Of a stretch of DNA of 64,000 nucleotides, positions 1 to 7,497 are shown one piece after another. The first letter of the stretch is position 1. Each line of letters opens with the position of its first letter. The position numbers were made by a program, and so were the translations under genes. The stretch is from positions 3,286,001-3,350,000 of the forward strand of contig NZ_CP029192.1 in assembly GCF_008642315.1 (NCBI RefSeq), in the 5' to 3' direction. The notes beneath the pieces are model-generated. The model was not told where the DNA came from, made no database searches, and was given only the letters and a program-made list of their open reading frames with translations. Source of the DNA: Streptomyces venezuelae (lineage in GTDB: Bacteria; Actinomycetota; Actinomycetes; Streptomycetales; Streptomycetaceae).

Positions 1-182
1 AAGTGCTTGACCAGGTTGCGGACCTGCAGGATCGGCTCGCCGCGCTCGACCGGCGCCTCGATCGCCGCGACGGCCTCGTCGGCCGTGGCGGCGTCCACCG
101 TCTCCACGTCGGAGACGTTCGGGGTGGCGTCGGCGGGCTCGTCCGACTTCGAGAGCTTCGAAGCCTTCGTCGGCTCAGCCAT
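1..182 (-). CDS. Peptide ABC transporter ATP-binding protein, second ATPase (OppF/DppF type), 3'-truncated
   Basis: Only the first 60 codons are inside the window; the gene continues past the left edge. The start is the ATG at 182-180, which overlaps the stop codon of the upstream ATPase gene (ATGGCTGA), a classic translational-coupling overlap. The visible protein has a long acidic, Ala-rich leader of about 45 residues and then ILQVRNLVKHF-like sequence, the usual first strand of an ABC nucleotide-binding domain. The Walker motifs lie outside the window, so the OppF/DppF assignment rests on position: it is the fifth gene of an operon in the order binding protein, permease, permease, ATPase, ATPase. 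Confidence 0.8.
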   Translation of the reverse strand, partial: MAEPTKASKLSKSDEPADATPNVSDVETVDAATADEAVAAIEAPVERGEPILQVRNLVKH

Positions 183-1236
183 GGATCGTCTCCTTCCAGA
201 AGTGGCACGCGCTGCCGCGGCCCGGCAGCTCCGCGCCGTCCTGCTCGGTGACCGGCACGAGCGCCGGGATCTCCGTGCGGCAGATGTCCTGCGCCTTGGG
301 GCAGCGCGGGTTGAACGCGCAACCGCCGGGGATCTTGAGCAGGTTGGGCGGCAGGCCCTTGATCGCGTAGAGCTCCTGGCCCTTCTGGTCCAGGCGCGGG
401 ATCGAGTCGAGGAGTCCACGGGTGTACGGATGCGCGGGGCGCTTGTACAGCTCGTGGACAGGCGCCGTCTCGACGATCCGGCCCGCGTACATGACCGCGA
501 TCTTGTCCGCGACGTCGGCGACGACGCCGAGGTCGTGGGTGATCAGGATCAGGCCCATGTTGTACTCGCGCTGGAGCTCGGCCAGCAGGTCCATGACCTG
601 CGCCTGGACCGTCACGTCGAGCGCCGTGGTGGGCTCGTCCGCGATGATCAGGTCCGGCTCAAGGGCGAGCGCCATCGCGATCATGATGCGCTGGCGCATA
701 CCGCCGGAGAACTGGTGCGGGTAGTCGTTCACCCGCTCCTTGGCCGCCGGGATCTTGACCTTCTCCATCAGCTCGATGGCCTTGGTCTTGGCTTCCTTGC
801 GGCTCATGCCCTCGTGCACCCGGAACATCTCGCCGAGCTGGTAGCCCACCGAGAGGACGGGGTTGAGCGAGGACAGCGCGTCCTGGAAGATCATCGCGAT
901 CTTGCGGCCGCGGATCTTCCTGCGCTCCTCGTTGGACATCTTCAGCATGTCCTGGCCGCGGAAGAGGATCTCGCCCTGCGGGATCTTTCCGGGCGGCATG
1001 TCGAGGATGCCCATGATCGCCTGAGCGGTCACGGACTTGCCGGAGCCCGACTCGCCGAGGACGGCGAGCGTCTCGCCCGCGTCCACGCTGTAGTTCACGC
1101 CGTTGACGGCCTTGACCACGCCCTCACGGGTGTGGAACTCGACGTGGAGATCCTTCACGTCGAGGAGCCGGCCGCTCTTCTCCTCGCCCGAGCGGGGGGC
1201 GGGGACAGAGTCTGTCTTGAGGTCGATGCTGGTCAC
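175..1236 (-). CDS. Peptide ABC transporter ATP-binding protein (OppD/DppD type)
   Basis: A 353-residue ATPase that should energise the peptide importer encoded by the neighbouring genes, acting at the inner face of the membrane. Walker A is GESGSGKS (residues 61-68), the Q-loop is FQD near 117, the signature is SGGMRQR (177-183), Walker B is LIIADEP (196-202), and the switch His follows in LITHD near 234. The C-terminal oligopeptide/dipeptide-specific extension is present, with CAFNPRCP and a further Cys nearby, a feature that separates OppD/DppD from generic ATPases. The start is GTG at 1236, with GGGAGG five bases upstream. It lies 11 bp after the second permease gene and overlaps the next ATPase gene. 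Confidence 0.93.
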   Translation of the reverse strand: MTSIDLKTDSVPAPRSGEEKSGRLLDVKDLHVEFHTREGVVKAVNGVNYSVDAGETLAVLGESGSGKSVTAQAIMGILDMPPGKIPQGEILFRGQDMLKMSNEERRKIRGRKIAMIFQDALSSLNPVLSVGYQLGEMFRVHEGMSRKEAKTKAIELMEKVKIPAAKERVNDYPHQFSGGMRQRIMIAMALALEPDLIIADEPTTALDVTVQAQVMDLLAELQREYNMGLILITHDLGVVADVADKIAVMYAGRIVETAPVHELYKRPAHPYTRGLLDSIPRLDQKGQELYAIKGLPPNLLKIPGGCAFNPRCPKAQDICRTEIPALVPVTEQDGAELPGRGSACHFWKETIHG

Positions 1237-1247
1237 GTACGCCTCCC

Positions 1248-2210
1248 TCAGCGCAGCTTCGGGTCGAGGGCTTCGCGTACGGCGTCACCCATCATGATGA
1301 ACGCCAGCACCGTGATACTCAGCATTCCTGCCGGGAAGAACAGCGTGTGCGGGTTGTTCCGGATGTCCTGCGTCGCCTTGGAGATGTCGCCACCCCAGGA
1401 GATGGCGTCGTCGGCGAGACCGAGGCCCAGGTACGACAGCGTCGACTCCGCCACGATGTACGTGCCGAGCGAGATGGTCGCCACGACGATCACCGGAGCG
1501 AGCGCGTTCGGCAGGATGTGGCGGAACAGGATCCGCTTCGTCCCGGCGCCGAGCGCGCGCGCCGCCACCACGTAGTCGGCGTGCTTGGTCGTGATGACCG
1601 CGCCGCGCATCACGCGGGTGATCTGTGTCCAGCCCAGGAAGGCCAGCGCGCCCATGACCACCCACACGGTGCGGTTGGTGAAGGCGTTCAGGACGACCAT
1701 GGCGCCGAGCAGGAACGGAATGCCGAAGAACACGTCGGTGAGACGGGAGATGATGCTGTCCCAGAAGCCGCCGAAGTAGCCCGCGAGCATGCCCATCAGG
1801 CCGCCGAAGAGGGTGACCAGGATGGTCACGCCGAGACCGACGGTGATGGAGTTGCGCGTTCCGTAGATCACGCGCGAGTAGATGCTGCGGCCCTGCCGGT
1901 CGTACCCGAACCAGTCGGCCTGGAAGAAGTGGCCGAGGTTCGGCTTCTTCAGGAAGTCGTTCGCCAGGTCGGCGGACGTCGGGTCGACGGTGGTGAAGAG
2001 CCCCGGGAAGAGCGCCACCAGGAGCAGGATCACGATCAGCACCGCGGAGATCATGAAGAGCGGGTTGCGGCGCAGGTCCCGCCAGGCGTCGGCCCCGAGG
2101 CTGCGGGGCTTGTCCGGCGCCGGGGTGGCGGAGACCGCCGAGCCCGCCACGACTTCGTCCTGGGCCGCGGCCTTCTCGTCCATGGTCGAGGTCTTGGTGA
2201 GGTCAGGCAT
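1248..2210 (-). CDS. Peptide ABC transporter permease, DppC/OppC type
   Basis: A 320-residue integral membrane subunit forming half of the peptide translocation channel. After a cytoplasmic N-terminus of about 45 residues it has one long helix (SAVLIVILLLVALFPGL), the OppC N-terminal region, then a periplasmic-side loop and five more hydrophobic segments. The EAA-type coupling loop is seen around ADYVVAARALGA, followed by the GAG...ILFRHILPN motif typical of this permease family. The ATG at 2210 overlaps the stop of the DppB-type gene by 8 bp, so the two permeases are probably translated together. The C-terminus ends in ALDPKLR, as usual for DppC. Confidence 0.93.
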   Translation of the reverse strand: MPDLTKTSTMDEKAAAQDEVVAGSAVSATPAPDKPRSLGADAWRDLRRNPLFMISAVLIVILLLVALFPGLFTTVDPTSADLANDFLKKPNLGHFFQADWFGYDRQGRSIYSRVIYGTRNSITVGLGVTILVTLFGGLMGMLAGYFGGFWDSIISRLTDVFFGIPFLLGAMVVLNAFTNRTVWVVMGALAFLGWTQITRVMRGAVITTKHADYVVAARALGAGTKRILFRHILPNALAPVIVVATISLGTYIVAESTLSYLGLGLADDAISWGGDISKATQDIRNNPHTLFFPAGMLSITVLAFIMMGDAVREALDPKLR

Positions 2211-3132
2211 AACGGATCCTCGGGTCCAGGACCGCGTAAAGCAGGTCGACGATCAGGCTGGCTGCGAGGTACACGAGCACCAGGACGGTGACGACACCGA
2301 CGATGACCGAGCCCTCGCGGTGGGCGAGCGCCGTGAACAGCAGGTTGCCGACGCCCGTCACGTTGAAGATGCCCTCGGTGATGACCGCGCCACCCATCAG
2401 CGTGCCGATGTCCGTACCGAGGTAGGTGACCACCGGGATCAGCGAGTTGCGCAGCAGGTGCCGGGTGACGATGCGCTGGCGCGGCAGGCCCTTGGCGACC
2501 GCGGTGCGCATGTAGTCGGCGGACCGGTTCTCGGCGATGGACGTTCTGGTCAGGCGCGCCACATAGGCGAGGCCGACCATGCCCAGCACGATGGCGGGCA
2601 CCGCCAACTGACCCATGTTCTCGGAGTCCTGGACCGTTGGTGTGATCCAGCCCAGCTCGTTGCCGAAGAACAGCTGGCAGAGCAGGCCGATCACGAAGAT
2701 CGGGACGGAGATCACCAGCAGGGTGAAGAGCGTGACCGTGTTGTCGACGAACCGGCCGCGCCGGATGCCGGCGAGAACGCCGAGCGTGATGCCGACGATG
2801 AGCTCGAACGTCCAGGCCATCGAGGCCAGTCTCATCGAGACCGGGAAGGCCTGCGAGATCTCGTCGAGCACGGGCCGGTTGCCCGCGATGGTGTTTCCGA
2901 AATCACCCTTCAGCAGACCGCCCATGTAGTGCAGGTACTGCTGCCACAGCGGCAGATCGAGCCCACGGTCGTGCTTCAGCTGGGCCACCTGTGCGGGGTC
3001 CGGCGGCTTGTCTCCCCAGAGCGCCCGTACGGGATCGCCGGGGAGCACGTTGACCATGAGGAAGATCAGCAGGGTTGTCCCGATGAAAACCGGGATCATC
3101 TGGAGCAGTCGCCGTGCGACGTAACGCCCCAT
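2203..3132 (-). CDS. Peptide ABC transporter permease, DppB/OppB type
   Basis: A 309-residue permease and partner of the DppC-type subunit. It begins with the family hallmark of a short Arg-rich cytosolic end (MGRYVARRLLQMIP) leading into the first helix, followed by LPGDP in the first external loop. The coupling loop is seen at SADYMRTAVAKGLPRQRI, the position where the ATPase docks. The ATG at 3132 has GGAGG five bases upstream. It is separated from the binding-protein gene by an 81-bp gap that holds a strong hairpin (see the 3159-3198 entry), which may lower permease expression relative to the binding protein. Confidence 0.93.
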   Translation of the reverse strand: MGRYVARRLLQMIPVFIGTTLLIFLMVNVLPGDPVRALWGDKPPDPAQVAQLKHDRGLDLPLWQQYLHYMGGLLKGDFGNTIAGNRPVLDEISQAFPVSMRLASMAWTFELIVGITLGVLAGIRRGRFVDNTVTLFTLLVISVPIFVIGLLCQLFFGNELGWITPTVQDSENMGQLAVPAIVLGMVGLAYVARLTRTSIAENRSADYMRTAVAKGLPRQRIVTRHLLRNSLIPVVTYLGTDIGTLMGGAVITEGIFNVTGVGNLLFTALAHREGSVIVGVVTVLVLVYLAASLIVDLLYAVLDPRIRYA

Positions 3133-3158
3133 TGGTGCCTCCGTCCAATCCGGAGCCG

Positions 3159-3198
3159 CCCGAAGCGACGCCCGGGGATGACCGGGCGTCGCTTCGGG
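3159..3198 (-). terminator. Intra-operonic hairpin between the peptide-binding protein and permease genes
   Basis: A perfect 17-bp inverted repeat (arms 3159-3175 and 3182-3198, loop of 6) sits just after the stop codon of the binding-protein gene and before the ribosome-binding site of the DppB-type gene. No T-run follows. It is likely a partial terminator or 3'-end stabiliser that keeps the lipoprotein more abundant than the transporter, a common arrangement in ABC importer operons. The repeat is seen directly; the role is inferred. Confidence 0.7.
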
Positions 3199-3213
3199 AC
3201 GGACCTCCGTCGA

Positions 3214-4839
3214 CTACTTCTCGAAGACCTCGATGTCGGACAGGACGGGGTCACCGGCCTGGTCGAACACCACGTTCTTCACGTTCTTGGAGTGCGCGGA
3301 GAGCGTCTTGTTGTACCAGAGCGGGATGCCCGGGAAGCTCTTCTGCAGAGACTCCTCGGCCTTCTGGTAGAGCTCCGCGGACTCGTCGATCGTCTTGGCC
3401 GCGTCGGCCTTCTTGGTCAGCTCGTCGAACTTCTTGTCCGAGAAGCCGCCCTTGTTGCCGTCGACGCCCGTGCCGTAGAGGTCGGCGAGGAAGTTGCCGT
3501 TGAACGGATAGTCGAGCACCCAGCCCGACCGGTACATCGCCTTGACCTGCTTCTTGTCCCGCACCTCGGTGTCGGCCTGGAAGTCGGTCTTCGGGTCGCC
3601 GACGCACTTCACGCCGGTCGACTTGGTGATGCTGTTGCAGACGGCCGTGACCCAGCCCTCGTGCGGCTGGTCGGCGTTGTACTGGATGGAGATCTTGTTG
3701 CCCGGAACGCCGCCGCCGTCCTCGACGAACTGCTTGGCCTTCTTGGGGTTGAACTTGCAGAACTCGCCACAGGCGCCGGCCTTGTAGCCCTTGACACCCT
3801 TGGCGACCCAGCCGCTGGCGGACTCACGGGTACCGGCGAACGTCTGCTTCGCGATGGTGTCACGGTCAATGGCCATCGACAGACCCTGGATGACCTTGAC
3901 GTCCATGTCCTTGAACGTCTTGCTGTAGAACGCCGGGTTGACCGTGTTGATCGCCGAGAAGTCCTGCTCGATGGCGCGGTCGCCGAAGTCCTGCTTGAAG
4001 TTGGCGAGCTCGCTGTCCGGGATCAGCGGCATCGTGTCGACGTTGTCCGAGCGCAGGTCGTTGTACGCGGCCTGCGGCGTCGTGTACGCCTTGAAGTTGA
4101 TGCCGCCGTTCTTGGGCTTGTCCTCGCCCTTGTAGCCGGACCAGGCGGTGACCTGGATCGACTTCTTGTGGTCCCAGCTCTTGAACTTGTAGGGACCGTT
4201 GCCGACCGGGGCCTCGCCGTACTTCTTCGGGTCCTTCAGCGCGGCCGAGGGCAGCGGGAAGAAGGGCTTGTAGACGAGCTTGTACGCGTAGTACGGGATG
4301 CCGTTCTTCAGCGTGATGGTGAAGGTGTTGTCGTCGACGACCTTCAGGCCGGACATGGCCTTCTTCTTGGCCTTGCCCTTCTCCGGGTGGACCTCGTCGT
4401 AGCCGACGATGTCGCGGTACCAGGAGCTGTTCTGCTGGCCGTTCGCCGGGTCGGCGGCCCAGTTCCAGGCGTCGACGTACGACTTCGCGGTGACGGTCTC
4501 ACCGTTGTGGAACTTCCAGCCCGGCTTCAGCTTGACGGTCCACACCTTGTTCGCCTTGTCGGGGGTGACCGACTCGGCGTTCTCGTAGGTGATGTTGCCC
4601 TGCTTGTCGTAGTACACGAGGCCCGTGAAGAGGGCGTCGATGACGACGCTGCCGTACGCCTCCATGGTGTTCGACGGCTGCAGAGCGTTCTGCGGCTCGC
4701 CGTTGGCGTAGCTGACGATCCCCTTGGGGTCGACCTTGCCGCTGCCATTGCTGTCACTGTCGCCGCCGCCACAAGCGGTGGCCGTCAGCGCCACAACACC
4801 GGCTATCGCGACCCACTTGGCGCTCTTGGCACCACGCAT
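3214..4839 (-). CDS. Peptide-binding lipoprotein of ABC transporter (SBP family 5)
   Basis: Secreted lipoprotein that captures peptides outside the membrane for the permeases encoded downstream. From the preferred start the protein has 541 residues, with a short basic segment, a hydrophobic stretch and a lipobox ending TATAC near residue 23, then a Gly/Asp/Ser linker. The family-5 fold signatures include WTVKLKPGWKFHNGE, the typical start of the SBP_bac_5 domain, and the late LYQKAEESLQ...PLWY segment. I place the start at the ATG at 4839, not the ATG at 4854, because the latter is embedded in the Shine-Dalgarno sequence (AGGAGG) that serves the former. It is the first gene of the five-gene operon. 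The order (binding protein first) differs from what I remember of the S. coelicolor bldK operon, where a permease gene comes first, so I do not call it bldK. Confidence 0.92.
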   Translation of the reverse strand: MRGAKSAKWVAIAGVVALTATACGGGDSDSNGSGKVDPKGIVSYANGEPQNALQPSNTMEAYGSVVIDALFTGLVYYDKQGNITYENAESVTPDKANKVWTVKLKPGWKFHNGETVTAKSYVDAWNWAADPANGQQNSSWYRDIVGYDEVHPEKGKAKKKAMSGLKVVDDNTFTITLKNGIPYYAYKLVYKPFFPLPSAALKDPKKYGEAPVGNGPYKFKSWDHKKSIQVTAWSGYKGEDKPKNGGINFKAYTTPQAAYNDLRSDNVDTMPLIPDSELANFKQDFGDRAIEQDFSAINTVNPAFYSKTFKDMDVKVIQGLSMAIDRDTIAKQTFAGTRESASGWVAKGVKGYKAGACGEFCKFNPKKAKQFVEDGGGVPGNKISIQYNADQPHEGWVTAVCNSITKSTGVKCVGDPKTDFQADTEVRDKKQVKAMYRSGWVLDYPFNGNFLADLYGTGVDGNKGGFSDKKFDELTKKADAAKTIDESAELYQKAEESLQKSFPGIPLWYNKTLSAHSKNVKNVVFDQAGDPVLSDIEVFEK

Positions 4840-4970
4840 GGGGTTCCTCCTCATGAGTCCACTTGTTCACTACAAGAGGGGGTACGAGAAACCGCGCCGA
4901 CACCCCTGACGGCGACGATCGAGTACCCCAGTGTGCTCGTGAGTCGGCGCTCCCCACAGCGCGTGACCCA

Positions 4971-4994
4971 TTGACCCGAGCTATACGCGGTCAA
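4971..4994. promoter_or_regulatory. Inverted repeat TTGACC-N12-GGTCAA upstream of the peptide transporter operon
   Basis: Perfect 6-bp arms separated by 12 bp (TTGACC 4971-4976, GGTCAA 4989-4994) lie about 130 bp upstream of the binding-protein start. Each arm also resembles a -35 element (TTGACC) on its own strand. It is the most symmetrical element in the roughly 480-bp gap between the transporter operon and typA, and a plausible operator. The regulator is unknown. Confidence 0.4.
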
Positions 4995-5231
4995 CTATTA
5001 GCCATGAGGTACCGGTCGACCACACCCTTTTGGTCTCGGTTCAATCACACCTGGCCCGTACAACTTCCAAAATCCGGACAAACCGATCCGAGATAGATGG
5101 TTGCGAAACGGACGTGTTACACATCTAACGGTCAGTGACGTCCGCATACCGGACACGTGGCGGACAAAAACCGGTTGCCGGGAGAGCTCCGCGCAGCAGT
5201 GGCCACACCGTACCCGCCAGCGAAAACACAA

Positions 5232-5300
5232 GAGGCCGACTTCCGCCCAACTCCCTCGGGAGCGGCGGAAATCGGCCTCTCAGGCGGCTGTGTGCCGCCT
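5232..5300 (-). terminator. Double hairpin downstream of typA
   Basis: Two adjacent stem-loops follow the typA stop codon. The nearer one is 5282-5300, with 7-bp arms (AGGCGGC/GCCGCCT) around a 5-nt loop. The farther one is 5232-5279, with 16-bp arms carrying one mismatch and a loop of 16 nt that itself contains CTCCCTCGGGAG. Together they probably end the typA transcript before the promoter of the peptide transporter operon. The rest of the 4840-5319 gap is lower in GC and should hold that promoter, but I cannot pick -10/-35 boxes with confidence. Confidence 0.65.
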
Positions 5301-5319
5301 GCCGACTACCTCAGTGGGG

Positions 5320-7227
5320 TCAGTTGTGCTTGGCGCGGGACGCGGAGCGGCCGCGCTCCTTCTGGTCCAGGACGACCTTGCGGATGCGCACGGCCTCCGG
5401 GGTCACCTCGACGCACTCGTCGTCGCGGCAGAACTCCAGGGACTGCTCCAGGGAGAGCTTGCGCGGCGGGACGATCGCCTCGAAGGAGTCGGCGGAGGAG
5501 GAGCGCATGTTGGTGAGCTTCTTCTCCTTGGTGATGTTCACGTCCATGTCGTCGGAGCGCGAGTTCTCACCGACGATCATGCCCTCGTACACCTCGGTGC
5601 CCGGCTCGGTGAAGAGCACGCCGCGCTCCTGGAGGTTCGTCATCGCGAAGGCGGTGACGGCGCCCGAGCGGTCGGCGACCAGGGACCCGTTGTTGCGGGT
5701 CGTCAGGGTGCCGAACCACGGCTCGTGGCCCTCGTGGATGGAGTGGGCGATGCCCGTGCCGCGGGTGTTCGTCAGGAACTCCGTACGGAAGCCGATGAGG
5801 CCGCGGGACGGCACCACGAACTCCATGCGGACCCAGCCCGAACCGTGGTTGGACATGTTGTCCATGCGGCCCTTGCGGACGCCCATGAGCTGCGTGACGG
5901 CGCCCATGTGCTCCTCGGGCACGTCGACGGTCATGCGCTCGACGGGCTCGTGCGTCTTGCCGTCGACCTCCTTGGTGACGACCTGCGGCTTGCCGATCGT
6001 CATCTCGAAGCCCTCGCGGCGCATCTGCTCGACCAGGATGGCCAGCGCCAGCTCACCGCGGCCCTGCACCTCCCAGGCGTCGGGGCGCTCGGTGTCCAGG
6101 ACGCGCAGCGAGACGTTACCGATCAGCTCGCGGTCCAGGCGGTCCTTGACCTGGCGGGCGGTGACCTTGCGGTCCTTGACGGCCGCCTTCGCGTCCGCGC
6201 CCTTGCCGGTGCCACCGCGGCCGACCAGCGGCGAGGTGTTCGTGCCGATGGTCATGGAGATCGCCGGCTCGTCGACCGTGATGAGCGGCAGCGCGACCGG
6301 GTTCTCCGGGTCGGCGAGGGTCTCGCCGATCATGATGTCGGGGATACCGGCCACGGCGCAGATGTCGCCCGGGCCCGCCTTCTCGGCCGGCTTGCGGGTG
6401 AGCGCCTCGGTCATCATCAGCTCGGTGATGCGGACGTTCGAGATGGAGCCGTCACGCTTGATCCAGGCGACGGTCTGGCCCTTGGCCAGCTCGCCCTGCT
6501 CGACACGGAGCAGCGCGATGCGGCCGAGGAAGTTGTCCGCGTCGAGGTTGGTGACGTGAGCCTGGAGGGGGGCCTCCTCGTCGTACGTCGGCGCCGGGAC
6601 GTGCTCCAGGATCGTGGAGAAGAACGGCTCCAGGTTGGTGGAGTCCGCCGGGACCGTGCCGTCGTCCGGCTTGGTCAGCGAGGCGATGCCGTCGCGGCCG
6701 CACGCGTAGACGATCGGGAACTCGATCTGGTCCTCGTCGGCGTCCAGGTCGAGGAAGAGGTCGTACGTCTCGTTGACGACCTCGTCGATGCGCGAGTCGG
6801 GACGGTCCGTCTTGTTGATGCACAGGATGACCGGCAGGCGCTGCTGGAGCGCCTTGCGCAGCACGAAGCGGGTCTGCGGGAGCGGGCCCTCGGAGGCGTC
6901 GACCAGCAGGACGACCGCGTCCACCATCGACAGACCACGCTCGACCTCGCCACCGAAGTCGGCGTGGCCGGGGGTGTCGATGATGTTGATCGTGATCGGG
7001 TCCCCGCCGTCCTTGGGGTGATACTTCACCGCCGTGTTCTTGGCGAGGATCGTGATGCCCTTCTCACGCTCCAGGTCGTTCGAGTCCATCATGCGGTCGT
7101 CGAGGGACTCGGCGGCGTGCGCGGCGAACGAGCCGGCCTGCTTGAGCATGGCGTCGACGATGGTCGTCTTGCCGTGGTCGACGTGAGCGACGATGGCAAC
7201 GTTGCGGATGTCGTGGCGCGTGGCCAT
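5320..7227 (-). CDS. typA: Translational GTPase TypA/BipA
   Basis: A ribosome-binding GTPase of the EF-G/EF-4 family that assists 50S subunit assembly and stress adaptation. At 635 residues it has the family's usual length plus a short basic tail. The G-domain motifs are AHVDHGKT (G1, residues 14-21), DTPGHADF (G3) and NKTD (G4). The TypA-specific C-terminal half contains [20 protein letters not shown] (the EF-G domain III/V-like region) and ends with the conserved block around [17 protein letters not shown]. The ATG at 7227 has a CAGGAG sequence about 11 bases upstream. It is transcribed alone, with hairpins on its 3' side. Confidence 0.96.
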   Translation of the reverse strand: MATRHDIRNVAIVAHVDHGKTTIVDAMLKQAGSFAAHAAESLDDRMMDSNDLEREKGITILAKNTAVKYHPKDGGDPITINIIDTPGHADFGGEVERGLSMVDAVVLLVDASEGPLPQTRFVLRKALQQRLPVILCINKTDRPDSRIDEVVNETYDLFLDLDADEDQIEFPIVYACGRDGIASLTKPDDGTVPADSTNLEPFFSTILEHVPAPTYDEEAPLQAHVTNLDADNFLGRIALLRVEQGELAKGQTVAWIKRDGSISNVRITELMMTEALTRKPAEKAGPGDICAVAGIPDIMIGETLADPENPVALPLITVDEPAISMTIGTNTSPLVGRGGTGKGADAKAAVKDRKVTARQVKDRLDRELIGNVSLRVLDTERPDAWEVQGRGELALAILVEQMRREGFEMTIGKPQVVTKEVDGKTHEPVERMTVDVPEEHMGAVTQLMGVRKGRMDNMSNHGSGWVRMEFVVPSRGLIGFRTEFLTNTRGTGIAHSIHEGHEPWFGTLTTRNNGSLVADRSGAVTAFAMTNLQERGVLFTEPGTEVYEGMIVGENSRSDDMDVNITKEKKLTNMRSSSADSFEAIVPPRKLSLEQSLEFCRDDECVEVTPEAVRIRKVVLDQKERGRSASRAKHN

Positions 7228-7421
7228 AGTGCGGCGTACTCCTGGAGTGAGTGGTCGGTCGCGCGTACATCTGAGTTACGCGGACCCTGCCGGGCTGGAC
7301 ACGCCACGGCCTCACCCCAGTCTACGTGTCCCTCGCGGAGGCAGCCTCCGCGGGGGCGCCGCAGGGGTGGGGAAAGCCTTGGGAACACTGGGGAAACAGC
7401 AGGTCAATGGGTAAACACGAG

Positions 7422-7450
7422 CTTGCCCGCCGGGAGGGCCGGCGGGCAAG
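7422..7450 (-). terminator. Terminator hairpin downstream of the orphan binding-protein gene
   Basis: Perfect 12-bp arms (7422-7433 and 7439-7450) with a 5-nt loop lie 48 bp past the stop codon of the 7498-9882 gene, between it and the typA promoter region. No T-run is present, as is usual for terminators in this GC range. Confidence 0.7.
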
Positions 7451-7497
7451 AGAGTTGAGCGGAATCTGAGGCGGCCGTCTTCGGGAGGCCCCGGGGG

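Noticed and set aside
1882..4974. Very long plus-strand ORF (over 1000 codons)
   Set aside because: It is an antisense shadow of the peptide transporter operon caused by third-position GC bias; it has no domain, ribosome-binding site or plausible composition.
175..4994. Assignment of the transporter to the bldK developmental operon
   Set aside because: Gene order (binding protein first) differs from the bldK order I recall, and sequence alone cannot show the substrate.
5101..7458. Plus-strand ORF opposite typA
   Set aside because: Antisense shadow of a strongly supported gene, with Val/Leu/Asp/Arg-rich nonsense sequence.
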